This document shows positions 10,502 through 23,895 of a stretch of 64,000 bases of DNA, piece by piece; the stretch's first letter is position 1, and the number at the start of each line of letters is the position of its first letter. The position numbers were made by a program, and so were the translations under genes. The notes below the pieces were generated by a model. It did no database searches, was not told where the DNA came from, and worked only from the letters and a program-made list of their open reading frames with translations. The DNA is taken from assembly GCA_030533445.1 (NCBI GenBank), contig CM060081.1, positions 35,697,111-35,761,110 of the forward strand, in the 5' to 3' direction. This stretch comes from Cyprinodon diabolis (lineage: Eukaryota > Chordata > Actinopteri > Cyprinodontiformes > Cyprinodontidae).

Positions 10502-12877
10502 GGAGACCAATATTTCCAATGCTATTATTGAAAAATATGATCTTCTCACTTATTTTTATTTCAAGCATGTTATCATTCAAATGCAGCCTCAGGATTTAAA
10601 GTTTGAAATGCAATCATAGGTTATGTTAAACTTGTTGATGATTTCCTTAAAACATAAGCACATTGATATTTTAGGATTGTGGCATGCCTTATCAGCCACT
10701 AAGGCAAACCTCAAATGGCATTTCAATGTTATAAAAGCTTGGAATAACAGTTTTATTTAAGAATAGACCTTTTGTCCTTTATACATTATGTTAAAAGACA
10801 CTGCAAATGTGCTAAATGAGGTGAAATGTCAGTTATGAGATGTTAAGTGCTATACACAGTTCATGTGTTTTCTTTTTTGTATACAGAAATCTGGACCCCA
10901 TACTGACATGATGTGGGCGCATGACTCTAAAAACACAAGTCATAACTATGCCGGCTGAATGTAGTTTATTCAGTGAAAGGGCTTCTGGTTTTTGCCTTTT
11001 GTTGACGCATTGGTGAATTTGCCTAGCTTGCATTATCTGTCACAGACAAATTTATGGTATGAAGATGTCATGTCTATTTTTATGTTGCACAGCTGCCTGC
11101 ACACATATCAGTAATCCGGGTGTGCACAGGGATTGTACTAATAATACACATCTTTGCAAAGATTAAACTACTATCCGTGCATGTGGGACTCTGTGTCATG
11201 GATGCATGTAGCCGTGCATGCTAGACTTACTACACTTCTAGGCCTCTGTCTGCCTTTTCTTCTTAGCAGCATAATGGGCTTTGTAAGATAATACCCAAGA
11301 GACTACAATACTTCTGAGCTAGGGGATTGGGAAGCCGTCCCAGTTCGCAGCCCTGCCTTGGATCACAGCATGAGCTATGATTGGAAAATCAGTGAAACCT
11401 GAATTTACCTACAATGATATTAACCAATGACATTTTTGTCTTTTCATTACCCATACATGTCCTTTCATTTCAGTATCTTTGTTTACAGTATAATAAGCAT
11501 TTTACTCTATCCTTGTTGTAATTTGCTGCTACAAATGACAGATTCATAACTTATCCTCTACAAAGCTGTTTTTGAGTTGTACTTTTAGTTTTTCTCCACC
11601 CTCCACTGTTGTCAAAGTATAGCATCAGTATTTGTTAAACAGTTTAATGTGGCAAACTGAAAAGGTGAGTTTAATTCTGTTTGTTTGAAGCTTAATTAGA
11701 ACAATGCTTTTCCAGTGAAATTAGTTACCATATATTCCATACACACGCAAAAATATTGCTTGTTGTTTAGAAAACAGTATTCCATATATATGTGCTGTTT
11801 CAGTCCACCAACAAGAGACCTTTACTCCAGAATACAGGCATGAGCGGTTGTATTTTATGGTTGTTGTTCTTTTTACAATTATTTCTGAAAAGTTAAATGT
11901 ATATATATTTTATAACTGGCTAAGCACCAATACTAGTTCTTTTCAATATTTTACTACTCATAACAAGAAATAAGAGTTTTTATTTGAAAATAGCACTTTA
12001 TATTGCACAAGTATTCAATATTATCTTGCCTTCTAATGACAGAAAAACTTCATAAGGAATAGGCTTGTTTTTTCTAGGTTTTGAATAGTGCAACAGCGGC
12101 ATGAAACTGAGGAAAAAAGCATTGCTCATGTCAGAATTTATCATTTTTGTGCCACTTCTTGTTATATTCTTGAATATGCAAATATAATGTTGCATATCTG
12201 AACAACACAAACAAAAAAACAGAAATTCATTGTATCTACTCCATTGCATTGGCAGGCCAATTGACAAAGATAATTTAGCATGAAACTAAAACCAGGGTTT
12301 ATTTAGAAACAAAAAGAGGAAAGGCTTTCAAGTCATCTGGATAGAAAAACAAACAAGAGCAAAGGAAAACTGCACTTATACAAATAATTCCTCCTATGCA
12401 GAAAAAGGAAACCATAAATCTTTTGAAAACAAATTACAAGTTTAATGGGCAACAGAGTAAAGAAATATTAACTTGTGTTCAGTTCTACTCCCTAGCCTCA
12501 ACAAGATTTCCTTATATCAATTTAGTTAGAATTTAAAGATACTTTATTAATCCCAACTTTGTGGCAGGGATGGAGATCCATATTTTATGTCACACGTAGA
12601 GTATACATCTAGATAGATAGATGTTACAGTATCTATAACAACCCAAACACACAGAATTTCAGAATTAGACATCCCCAGTTATTAATTTCATATACTCACC
12701 AGATCTGAATGCCCTGTTAAAAAACTTCAAATCGTGTTCCCCCCTGATGTCATTTACGTTGAGTTACAAGAAATGCAAAACTCTCTGCAGGTTCTTGTCT
12801 TTGTCATCCACTCTATTCAGCTGGCTTTGGAAACACACGGCGAGAAGGTGGGGGCTGGGTGGTGAGGTTTACGGGGG
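10502..12877. other. Unique DNA, no recognised gene
   Basis: Strong acceptor-like tracts end at 10886 and about 11269, each followed by a short open stretch. One of these is a 16-nt segment ending at GTAAGA. They are too short to support exons. Around 12540-12620 a 'TACTTTATTAATCCC' word and a TAGA run resemble the 3' ends of fish LINE/SINE repeats. Confidence 0.35.
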
Positions 12878-13028
12878 CGAGAAACGCAAAAGTAACGCAA
12901 TAGTTACTTTTACTAGTAACTAGTTACTTTTATTGTGAAGTAACTCAGTTAGTAACTCAGTTACTTTTTGGGAGAAGTAACTAGTAACTATAACTAATTA
13001 CTTTTTCAAAGTAACGTGCCCAACACTG
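12878..13028 (-). repeat. End of a DNA transposon rich in GTAACT/AGTTAC words
   Basis: The stretch contains many copies of AGTAACTAGTAACT and GTTACTTTT and ends at GCCCAACACTG. On the other strand it therefore starts CAGTGTTGGGC, a common terminal sequence of fish hAT-like repeats. Only one end is seen here and no partner end or target duplication was found, so this is a truncated copy. The hAT assignment is from recognition of the sequence type. Confidence 0.6.
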
Positions 13029-16000
13029 TTCATCAGACATGCAGTGATGGGGGATATTGGCCATGCATCTTGCTAGCAGGGGGAGGGACTTGCTTTTTGT
13101 TTTTTCTTTTACTTTTTTTACCTTAGTTGGAGTTGCCATTATTGTCTGAGCTGGCTTGATGCCGATTGCTTCTGAGTATCCAGAAAATCCCTCTTAAATA
13201 TAACTCTTCGATTGCTTGCTTGGGCAGACCCAGAAAAGTAAGCTGCAGGCTCATAGAAACCTTGGCTTTGAACTACTGAGGTGACAGTCTGCTCATATAA
13301 ACAATGTTTTAGTCCTAAATAAATAGGCAATTTTAAAATATATTTTTTAGTAAAAACTTTAATAATTTCTCTTTAACTAAAATTGTTAGAAGTCACTTCA
13401 AGACAAACATTCATTAAAGGAACAAATGTAAGAACTGTTCCAAGTTTCTCAGAATTGTGGAGTGCAATGGATTCAGTATGAGTCTCCAAAATTCATCCTC
13501 ACTTTTAAAGACCAAGACACAGAGAGGAAAAACTCCAGAGAAAACAGGAAACAAAGATGATGTTTTTATAACCAAAAGACAGGAGTGAAGTTAAAATAAG
13601 GGATTCTGTCAAACTTAGAAATAAAGTCTTTTCCTGTCCAGCTGGTGTTCGGGAATGCTGATGGCTTATGGGTTTTTTAGAATTCAGTGTTTTGAAAAAC
13701 CAATAGAAACGCTATAAAGATAACATGATTGTTTTGAGCTTAAAAAAGTTTGGCTCTTAGCACTTAAACAATTAATGTTTTGAAATAAAATGGCAATGAC
13801 TTGTATCTTGAATAAATATTTTTGACTTAAATACTAGATATTTTTCTGTAAAAATACTAACTTTAAATTTTGTTGTTAATTGCACTTATTCAGTTTGATT
13901 CTTTTTTTTGTGGATTTCATTTTGTTATTGATCATTTCATTTATAACAAGATGTATATCAAAATGAACAGTGAGATTAAATACATAAATTAATGAATGGA
14001 TAAATAATTAAATAAATGAATAACTTTAAAGATTTTGGCTTATGGTCATAATAGGAGCATCAATTATGGCTCTAGCAGTGAAGTGTATCAGCTCTCTTGG
14101 TAATTGCTTTGGTGTGGGAGACACTGTGTTGTGGAATAGATTGAAATGGATAGCATAATTCACTTTCTGAGGAATGCACTGTTTATCAGAGATCTATCAA
14201 TTGAGATGGGTGTATTGCACTGTAACTTCACAGTACCTGGACTTATTTATTGCTAAGGCTTCATGCCTCTGGAAGGTCTGTAATGGAACTGATAAACAGA
14301 GCAATTATGCTCAGAGCTGTTTTAGCTTGTATTGATAGGACATTTGCCAGTAAAACATACAGTCTTGCCCACATTTTAAATGACAGGCTGTAGTTCACGG
14401 GATCCCACTTCCCATGCCAGTTTGCTTATGCAATTAATTAGGATTCTGAGAAAGAAAAAAAAAAAGGTGTGATTTCAAACCTCGAGTTACCCAGTCGGAA
14501 TTTTTTCCTTTGTATTTTTACTTAAAAAAAAATAATACACTGTATTAATTTATTTTTAAATAATTAATTTATCCTATCATACATATACTGATCACCATCC
14601 ATACCTATTGATGACAGTAGTGAAAAACACATCCACATCAATAGGTATGGAGGTTGATCAATAAGTCCCATAAATATACCATGTCAGTTAGTCAGAAATG
14701 TCTTAATTTCTACTCATATTTTAAAGGGGTGATCACATCTCTTTTTAGCTTAAGCATACCACAGATTTTATACTGTTATTAAAAAGTAACTAATGGTGGT
14801 ATACTAACAGCAGAACCCCAACTTTTAACTAACTTTTAACTTCCTATCAGACCTAACTTAACTTTAACTTGAAGCAAAAGCTTCTATTTTACTACTTTGA
14901 ATTGTTAATAAAATAATCAATTGCATTCTTGTCATACAGAATCATTAAAGAATACTGATAGGGGCATTTGGATTTCTATGGCATTTCGTGCCACTGACCC
15001 GAACATGCAGTGAGCACGATGTACAGCTTTTAAACTCACACCCCTCCTTTAAAACCTGTCACACACAACACTGAAAAATTCTGCTCCACAACTTGTGGTC
15101 TCTTGCTTCACATGCTCAACAATGTTTCTCTTTTGCTTGTTATGCTGTTTGCTTATTAACTTTTCCCCCCGTGCTAGATGTGCTATCTATCACGTCATGA
15201 CAAATTTTGGCCGAAAAGTGCACTTTTCTGTCATTTTCAGCCTAAACTTTTCAGTGGCTGAATTTTTCGCTTCCTTAATATATGCGTTTTTACGTAGGTA
15301 TATATTGCATATGTGTTGTACGTACGTATGTATTTACGTACGTATGTATGCATTTATGTATGTATTCAAAATAGATTACATGATTTCCATTTTTTTATTA
15401 TTTTAATTTGTTATTTGTCACTTGAAATTTAGTTTACTGACATACACACAACAGCACAACAGTAAATTAGGAGGTAGGGTCTCGTGAGCTAGAGTGTCAG
15501 GATACACTATGTTACAGTATACAGTACACCTTTTTTTTGCTTACTTAATGGTTCTCTATCCATCTAAGAATGAAGGATTAACACTTTATATTTTGACCTT
15601 AGGTCTCTAGTCAAATAGTGTTATTCTTAGTTCCCTGGCACTGATGTCTAATTTAGGCAAGGTCAGGTGGGCATAGCTATAAATTATTAAATAGTACTGA
15701 GTATGGAGCTATTTCAGAAAGATAACGCTGGTTTGCTTTATTCATAAGAAAACCAGTTTTGTTTTTGTGGTATGATGCTGCTCCTGTTTGAACACCAACC
15801 TGGGTCCAGGTTTGGACTGTCTTGCAGTTTTATTCTAATCAAAGTTAAATAATTTATTAGATAGTTCTCTAGTTTGATTATTCTAATGTGTACAAAGCAC
15901 TGCGGCCACTGTAAGCAAGACAGAATCTTTATATAAAACTACCACCACAGTTGTTGAATGTTTATGTAGTGTCCTTAGGTTTGTAAACATTGCTTTGAAT

Positions 16001-17609
16001 TACCTTGAGCCACCTTAATTGTTGTTTAATTAGCTGGACACAGGCAACTTATAGTACAATGAAGCATTGTGATGTTTGTTTAAACAAGCCTTTAAGGTTA
16101 TGGATAAAAAGCTAAGATTCTGCCTTTGGTGTTACATGCATAAGTATGCATTCTAAGCGAGATATCTCCATCTCCTCTCTCAGCGGTCATCACTAAAGGC
16201 TCTTTCCTCCTGAGAATAAAGGGTTAAAGGGTGTTTTTTAAACATGGTCACAAAGCATACAATTTTTGGCTCCTTTCCCATAGGCAAAAAAGCTGGTTCT
16301 AACCCCTAGCTGGCAAGCTGTGTGGCCTCTGTCCCCCTCAGCTGCATGTCTGGTGACACCATGACGTTGGGTTAGCATTGATGATGTCACCAGTGCAAAA
16401 ATAAACAGGAAAATAAACAATGGAGAGGAGTATGTAAGGTAGCTAGGGCGTAGTAAGTGTGCTTTATTGTTTCACTCTTTTATCTTTCCGAATCCCTCTC
16501 ACCAGAGCTGTGCCAAATGTATTAAATGTAAACAGAATTGTTTCGGCTTCTTAGATCAGAAGAATCTTGCACGGTGTGTTGACGTCCGTATGTTGCGCTC
16601 AATGCTATCACGTAATAAGCCAGTCACCACGGCTCTGGTGTTGCTACGTAATGCAGATCATATCAATGCAATTTTAGTGCAGATCGCTTGCAAAGTCGTT
16701 TGACCCAAGTACACATGCGTGAGTGAGCTGTTTCTGTTGCAGTTAAAAGCCGATTGTTCCTGGGTTTAAAAGGGTTTCTTTGCCATTTGGAAAGGAGTAT
16801 AAGATATAAAGCAGTGATCGTGTGACTAAAAGCTCTGTAGAGGAGACTGCTTTATTCTTGTGAGGAAGAACGCATTTAGTCAGTCAGTCAGCCTTTTCTA
16901 GGAGAGGTGTTCAGGAATGGAACTCAATACCGGAGAATATCAGACACTTATCAACATATAAAGTTTTCACTTAATGAAATATACACTTGCAAATATTAGG
17001 GATGGACACCAAACCTGGTATCAAAACGGGCCTGGTATCAAAACGGGTGTGACAGGCTGTGTGTGGTTTGTTAAGAACAATCTGGTCAAACAAACAAACA
17101 ACCAAAAAAACTGTAACTCATCAATGTAGGAGGTAGAATCCCTGCTCGACCTCTCTCTCCACTCACCTTGTTTAGTTTTATTTTATTTCATTTTTTATTA
17201 TTATTATAATTTTTTTAGTTTGATAATTTTTTTTGCTCTAGTGGCTTTTTTTTTTTTTTTTACAAATTTATGTAGACAGACCGGAAATGGGATTAGAAAG
17301 AGGAAAACATGTGGCAAGATGAACAAGCTGCATCAAGGACCACAGCGCAACATGAGTCACACACTCTTCCCTTCTATGGTTATTTTTTTTTTTCTCCATC
17401 AAAATGAGTCCATTGAGTATCACCATTGCTTCCTCCATGAAGGCCCTGTCTATTTACTCTGAATTCAGGGTTGATTTTGAGAGGTTTTTTTGAAGTTTTC
17501 CCATCTGACATCTGATTCTTTCTAAATGAAATCTATTCATGTGTAGCGAGTTGTGCTTGCTGTATTGCTGTACACCACGCACTGTAGGACTAAACCCATT
17601 TTATCTCAG
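13029..17609. other. Long unique stretch, intron-like
   Basis: No transposon family was recognised apart from a short remnant near 16998-17050, which holds a direct repeat of CCTGGTATCAAAACGGG. There is a hairpin at 14590-14659 and an alternating GTAC/GTAT run at about 15296-15366. The open frame following a strong acceptor-like tract at 16501 encodes a Cys-containing peptide without recognisable domain. Confidence 0.4.
14590..14659. repeat. Inverted repeat, 24-bp arms
   Basis: Arms at 14590-14613 and 14636-14659 can pair with two mismatches around a loop of about 22 nt. The conserved core reads CCATACCTATTGATG in one arm. The origin is unknown: a MITE remnant or a hairpin-forming transcript are both possible. 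Confidence 0.6.
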
Positions 17610-17772
17610 ATTTTTATTGTCATAGGTGTTCCAGAGACCATAAAGTATCTGAGCAGAACTGCTTCGCCGACACAGTGCTTTACACGTGCAGCACACACAC
17701 TGCAGCTCGTTTATTTCTTTGGAGCTGTGGATTTTTTTGAAAACAGCAAGTCATCCTGGACCCCATTTATGA
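17610..17772 (+). CDS. Candidate internal exon (163 nt), gene unknown
   Basis: A pyrimidine-rich tract ending TTATCTCAG precedes it, and the donor TATGA/GTAAGT follows. One frame is open throughout, starting in phase 0 and leaving one base, and gives 54 residues that include VPETIKYLSRTASPTQCF and a VYFFGAVDFFEN stretch. The phase matches the candidate exon at 21449. I recognise no protein family. The length of the open frame and the consensus donor make it one of the better candidates. Confidence 0.35.
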
Positions 17773-17811
17773 GTAAGTTATTTTCTTTCTTTCAATTTCC
17801 ATCATCTTTAC

Positions 17812-18043
17812 CTTATAATAATAATAATTGAACTTTATTAGTGTCAAACTGGAGAAATTTAGCTCTGTATTGAACCCTTTCCCTTGGGGACCAGTGAGCT
17901 GCCATTGTATGGTGCCCATGGAGCATAGTGGGGTTAAGCGTCTTGCTCAGGGACCCAGAGTGCAGGCTGTAGAGATTAAATCAGATACTTGCAAACTTCT
18001 CAGAGCACAAGCGCACTGCTCTAACCCCTAAGCCAACACTCCC
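17812..18043 (-). repeat. tRNA-derived SINE (minus strand) with ATT-rich tail
   Basis: On the reverse strand the head reads GTTGGCTTAGGGGTTAGAGC, an A-box-like sequence. The body GAGCAAGACGCTTAACCCC and an ACTAATAAAGTTCAATTATT tail follow. It is the same family as 4985-5142 and 46427-46651. The B box has decayed. The tail run is at 17814-17829 on the plus strand. Confidence 0.75.
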
Positions 18044-21000
18044 ATGTCAATTACATGTCAATTGCAGTCAGAGTCACAAATTACGCAGTTTTTTATGGTA
18101 TTTTAATTTCCTTGTAGTAATCAGAAATGTCACCCTCCATCCAAGCAACTTTGGTGTCCATCCAACAAGCAATAGTAAAGTTACAGATGTTTAAATGAAA
18201 ACAAAAAATTCGAGTGAAACCCTACTGTGCTATTTTGGCACAGTTTGACAAAATTTTAGAAATTTGAATTTATTCTTAAAATTTAAAATTTGGAATGCTA
18301 TTAGACATTTGGTTACAAGTATTAAATGAATTTAAATCATTTTGGCTATCTGTGTGCTTTTTGGCATGGCGTAGGAGTCAGTGGATATTAGCATAAAGTA
18401 GATATTCTTTTAGGGGAGACTCAGATCTGGACATACGATTAGTATGTCTTAGTCTCAGAGTTAGTCAGCTACAAGCTTATCATTGTTCAAAAGAACTCCA
18501 GCCCTCTTGAAAGACGATGCTCACGCTTAAAGGCAGACTATTGAATATTATTATCAGAAGACCCCCGTCTTAAATTATTTAAATACTTAAAATGTTTGTC
18601 TCTTTTAATCTTTCTAATTAAAAAAATCTAATGGAAGGACTTGGAAAATTTTCCTTTTAAAGAATATATTGTATTTTCTACATTCCTTATATTACATTCC
18701 TTATCCTATATTAGATTATTGATGTATGAATACATTTCTAATCAGGATTCATTAAGACAAGTCATTTATCACTCGCTACTTTAAAATGTTTTTCTGTTAC
18801 TTGTGTCCTGGCTCTGGAAACCTTTATGAATCATTGCTTGTTAATGGAATATTGACTATTCTAGTCACAGCTGTAGAGAGGGAAGAGGGCAGCTGAAAGT
18901 CCCAGGAAGACCCAGGCCCATGGTAGATCCATTATTCATGGTTCACTATGGGCTTGTAGTGAACAGTGACACCAGACCTGCCTAAATCAAACAAGGCCAG
19001 AGAGTTTAATGCCCCCTGGGAAATGTCATGTTCAGGTAAAGGTGGGGGTGGTGGACTTTAGCAGGGGAGAACAATAGAGTGTTGTTGGGGATGGAAAGGG
19101 CTGGGGGGGATTTTTATTCTATTAGAATGCCTTATTTTCTTTGATTAAGTAATTCCTTTTTTGTTTATTTTGATGGGTTCAAATCGAGTTATAAGGAGTA
19201 GTGTGTTCTTAGTAAATAGTATTAAGGTGTCAGAGCTCTCACTATCGATTTAAATGTTAAAATAAAAGAAGAAAAATACAAGACCACATGTGTTCCTTTT
19301 ATCCATTCAGCCCATTAGATTGAAAGTGACAGTGAAATGGAGCCTTGGCGTAAGTTCAACTGAAGAATCTGATTGCTTGCCTACATCCAGTTACAACACA
19401 GCCAATCAGCTTTTAACGACACCTCAACGAAAGCCAATCAGCATACAGAGTTAATCTTAAAAGGTCTCCGATCTGCAACTGCTACCTAGTGCACAGGCGG
19501 TGTTTGTGCTGTATGACTTTATTCAGAGGACCCCGTTTCAACCCAACTCCAGCCCCTCCTCCACCATCGTAGCTAAACTTTATCTAAGTTTCATTACTCC
19601 CAGACTCTTACTGCATTCCACATCTCATTTCAACCAGTCTGGCAGAAGACTGCCACGTTGAGCACAAATATGCAAAATGTAGCCAAAAACAGAGGTCACA
19701 GGTCTGCCTAGCACACTGTCCACTAAAAATGTTATGGAACAAATGTCATGTGCACATGTGCCAAATGTTGCCTAAAGCTCTTTAGAAATAGCAAGATATC
19801 ATGTAATATCACTGTTATCATTCAGAAATTGTTTTAGAGGGTATACATAAATCCAGCTCCTCATAACACATTTGTTTGGTCATCCAGGGTCCACTTGATA
19901 TAATGCTACCTCGGGACGTTAGCATGAGGAGGGGGGTTTGCTGAGACAGAACTTTCTGATTACTCAAAGAAAAAAAACAGCACCAAATAACCATCTCATT
20001 CATGAATCTAACTTTATCAACATGTAAAGTCAAGATGCTGGAAATAAACAAGTGAAATACTTATAAACTGGGTCCACTATGAGCTACTGTTCCTCCTCAA
20101 AATCTGAGCATCAGTCTGAAAAAATTCTTTATTTCACCCTCACTGGCCCTCGGAATTTCCTCCAAAGCCTCCTGTATGGGTAATTTCACAAGTACAGCTG
20201 TTTTCAAAATTTTTTATCATTTTCAACAAATGAACAAGCCATCTGCATCTGCTGCATGCTTAAAGCACTGTCTTTGCCCAAATAATTCTGCTTCTATTTT
20301 TTTTTATAGTTGCTGATATGCATGGAAATGATGTCACTAGGACACATCAGAGAAAGAAAAGTTATATATTGCTGGAAAACTGAAAGTCTCTATTTTTCAA
20401 ATATACCAGACATGTTGCAGCGGGGCGGAGCTTGTTTGCGTAGTGAAGCATTATTATGAGAGAGCCAGAAATTTCTAATGGGCATTGAAATGGCATCATC
20501 TATGTTTAAAGTAAAAAAAACAAAAAACAATTGACTTTCGTTTTTGAATTTACAATTGAATTTACAAACTTTAAAGCCTCTTTCTTAAACAGGATTCAGA
20601 GAAAAAGGTTTTTTTTATGATTAAGCTGTAAAAAAAAAAAGAAAAAAGATAAAGCTCCGCCCTTAGAGGCCCATGACGATACAGGTATGCCTTGGTTTAA
20701 GAGATTAAGCATGTATCTCCATAATTTCAATATAGTAAATGCTGCTTTTTATCAGTTTTCAAACTAATGCCAGGCCACTAACATTAGTTTTTTCACCAGC
20801 TGAAGTTGATTGAAATAGAAAAATTTGATAAATGTGCAATGTGGCAAATCAAATGGAAACAAGCTGAAAAGGATGAATTATTGGACAGCAAACTGAATAT
20901 GATAGAACCATAAGGCAAATGTGTTATGAAAAGTAGAGGACAAGCATTTAAAAATGTTTATATTAATCAGAGACATGACTTGCACTTTAAGAAAGACTTC

Positions 21001-21448
21001 AGACTTTTGCTAGTCTTGCATTTAAAATCCTTGATGCTTGAATTGCACAGCTAGTTTAACAATTTTAGACCTGCTGTGAGCCTGGGGAAACACAGTTTGT
21101 GAACCTCCTGGTTATGAATTTGGAAGTACTTTGATTGTTGTGGAAGTACTTAGATTTTTTTCCCTCATGTACAATCTAGTAAATTGTACATGAGGGAAAA
21201 AAATATGTAAAAATAAAATTCTTCATACCGGTATTTATTTTCCTTGCCAGTATCTGTTTTATTACTGAAGTTTCAACTTTTTAGTAGTTTATTCTCCTAA
21301 AACAAATGTTTACTTTGATTACAAGAACCTGAGTGTTAAAGGATGCTACAGCCTTGTTTTTACATGTCTGGTCTTCCTTGACTAATTGTGGATGATAACT
21401 AAAATGTAAAGTCACTCCACTGCAAGACAATACTCATTCTTTCTTAAG
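18044..21448. other. Unique intron-like DNA
   Basis: No transposon was recognised with confidence. A 39-nt open segment, 19311-19349, lies between a strong acceptor tract (TTATCCATTCAG) and a good donor (GGC/GTAAGT). Its phase does not fit the neighbouring candidates. A GC-richer patch at 20421-20668 is bounded by GGGCGGAGCTT and its complement AAGCTCCGCCC, possibly a MITE remnant. Confidence 0.35.
21154..21204. repeat. Perfect 22-bp hairpin with 7-nt loop
   Basis: The arms 21154-21175 and 21183-21204 are exact reverse complements around the loop CTAGTAA. Each arm combines a T-run (or A-run) with CCCTCATGTACAAT. The perfect match suggests recent origin or selection. It has no flanking transposon ends that I can see. 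Confidence 0.85.
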
Positions 21449-21541
21449 ATGTGGATGCTAATGAACATAGGGACTGTCTTGCTGTGTATGTACATGATGT
21501 GCTACTAATTTCCAAAAGACAAAGAGGCCCTGAGGTCCTTG
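21449..21541 (+). CDS. Candidate internal exon (93 nt), gene unknown
   Basis: The tract CATTCTTTCTTAAG precedes it and the donor CTTG/GTAATT follows. The open frame starts after two bases and leaves one (phase 1 to 1). It reads DANEHRDCLAVYVHDVLLIS and on to QRGPEVL. The phase fits the candidates at 17610-17772 and 23609-23688. The YVHDVLLIS piece superficially recalls a copia reverse transcriptase motif, but no other RT motif is present. Confidence 0.28.
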
Positions 21542-21769
21542 GTAATTACCCGGAGAGATGTGAAGTTCTTGGGCTGCATATTTATCTCCTTTGCTTTATG
21601 CATCCCATGGGTAGCTGCTTACTTATTTATTGAAAACCCAAGTAATATGATGCATATTTTTATCCTTCGAAGAGATGAAGTCTGAGTAGTTTTTTAAAGC
21701 AGTTGTTATGATAACTTTAAAGCTATTCACTCATAAGCAGTCACTGAAATCAGTGAAACATATGTGTAA

Positions 21770-21771
<2 letters not shown>

Positions 21772-21830
<59 letters not shown>

Positions 21831-21831
21831 A
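21772..21831. repeat. (TA)n microsatellite, then (CA)n
   Basis: About 26 TA units lie at 21772-21824, followed by a short CACACA run. Confidence 0.95.
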
Positions 21832-23608
21832 TAAAGGGAATATAGCCAAGCACGTTTCATCTATGCTGCAGTCACTTTCAACCTGTCACAGGTATGTTGC
21901 TTTATAAATATAGTAAGCTTTATTGAGGATTTACAGGGAGGAAACGAATCAAAGTCCTATAAACCACCTATAATATAAATTTATTTTAAATGGTTTCATA
22001 TTCTATGGAGCTAAAATTCATCATAAAACAGTAGTCTAAGAACAGAATGGAAAAAAGCCTGTATTCTTGTCAAATTGGAAAGAATCTGATTATTATCAAA
22101 TGCAAATTTGTCTGTAATATTAGGAATTGAAAACACATGTTCATCTAAAGAATGTAAATTTCTGCAAACTTTGATATGTGGATGGAGAAACCAGAACACA
22201 GCTGCCCTTGTGTCTGCTATGACTGTGAATGTTAACATCAAAGAATGTGTAAATATTGAAGTTATTGAACTTTTCTTTTATTTCCTTTCCTGTATTTTCC
22301 TTTCCTTTTCTTCTCTTTCCTTTCCTTTTATTTCTTCAGCCCCCTCCTTCAGTCTGTTGCAAGGTCAGATTAGTGCATTTGACAAACCACTGAGCAAGAA
22401 AGGGCATTAATAGCTACTCAGAGCAGAGAGCTGTCATGGCAATCCTTGTTTTGGCAAAATTACACATCTTCACAACCTACAAGGCGGTTTGCAGGCATAA
22501 CAGATTTTTTCAATACACTTTTTTCTAAACAGGCAGTTGGCTAAATTTGAACAGAAACATGCTGAGGAGTTGATATTAGATGTTTCTGTTCACATAATGC
22601 AAGACTGAAGGAAGGCGCATGATTCTAAAACCGTATGTCCATAAGACCCGTTTACTGTGTGTGTCAATTTGAGTGTAGCTGTGCGACCTTCCTGAAGCAA
22701 ATTACAGCAAATTTATATAAATAACAAAATGCATTTGATTCATGTGTGCCTCAGTGGGCATGCACTTATGGTGATATTTGTTTATATCTAGCTGTTCAAT
22801 TTGAGATACTGGTTTGCAAATTCTCCAGTGATTAATTTGCATAAACTTTTGCAGGTTCGATTTCTCTTGACAAATGACCACAAAATGCTGCAATGTTTAC
22901 AAGTCTACAGGCATACTGTGTTTTGACAGCTCTATAAACTTCTGCATGTTTTTCTCTGGTGGTTTAAAGAAGCATAGACACTAACAAGCTTGTGAAAAAT
23001 AAATTATGCTCCTGTTTTTATAGAAAATAAACCATTAGTAACATTATTTTAAAGTTAGAGTTTTTTTTAATGCATGACCTATTTAGGGGTGTTTTGCTTT
23101 AAAACTTGCAGATTTCTACAAATGAAAACACTGCTCAGAATCTCTGCCTTTTTTATTTTCAGACAAGCTTGTGAAATTTTAATTTCTATTCAGACTGGCT
23201 TATTCTGTCAAAAGAAAATAATGCATAAACCCTTAGAATATATAGAATACCATTTTTCTCATTGTGACTAGTATATTTCACTGCATTGGGAAATCCAATT
23301 CTTTATCAAAAGAAATGAAAGCAAAGAACAGAAGCATCTCTTATGATAAACAAAAATTCAGATTGCACAATATCTGTGATTACATATCCCTTTATATTCT
23401 GGCTGTTGTGGGTTTAGCCATTGCTGTTGAATAGAAACTTATGCCATTTTTTTTAGCACTTTATACTTTTTATTTCAAGGCTACCTATTTCTTGTTTCGT
23501 TGGGAGTAGTCAGATAACTAAAAATAGAATTCCTATAGTGTTATTGTTTTTACTGATGATAAATATGTATTCACTCTAAGAACTGTAAATCCCTCTTTCC
23601 ACCCCTAG
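21832..23608. other. Unique DNA with a polypyrimidine tract
   Basis: A C/T-only-like strand run at about 22270-22340 (TTTCC repeats) is the only notable structure. No gene was recognised. Confidence 0.4.
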
Positions 23609-23688
23609 CATTCAAAGTAAAAGAAGGTACTCTTAATGCTTTAGCAGAAATACACCTACTCCCAGTCAGAAACAATAAATCAGAGCCA
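23609..23688 (+). CDS. Candidate internal exon (80 nt), gene unknown
   Basis: The acceptor is very strong (TCTTTCCACCCCTAG). The donor CCA/GTCAGT is weak, with only +5G in its favour. The frame starts after two bases and ends in phase 0, with the peptide FKVKEGTLNALAEIHLLPVR. The same frame remains open to a TAG at 23715-23717, so the end is uncertain. Phase agrees with the neighbours on both sides. Confidence 0.22.
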
Positions 23689-23895
23689 GTCAGTCATAGC
23701 AGTATCAATTAGGCTCGTGTACGTCATACTAAGGGAACACCTATTAAACACATGTGAGAGCATGCACCAGCCCAATGGGGACGAGCATGTAGAACAGCCT
23801 TACATAAATATATCACCAGAATGATTGACAATTAGGAGGACCACTTATTATAATGATTCACCTGGAAAAAGAACATCCTCCACAATACCTTTAAG

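Noticed and set aside
16467..16703. 78-codon frame with several Cys after a strong acceptor-like tract
   Set aside because: No recognisable domain and no good donor; Cys spacing does not form a known finger.
21451..21633. Possible copia reverse transcriptase piece (YVHDVLLIS)
   Set aside because: Only one short resemblance, with His in place of a catalytic Asp and no other RT motif nearby.
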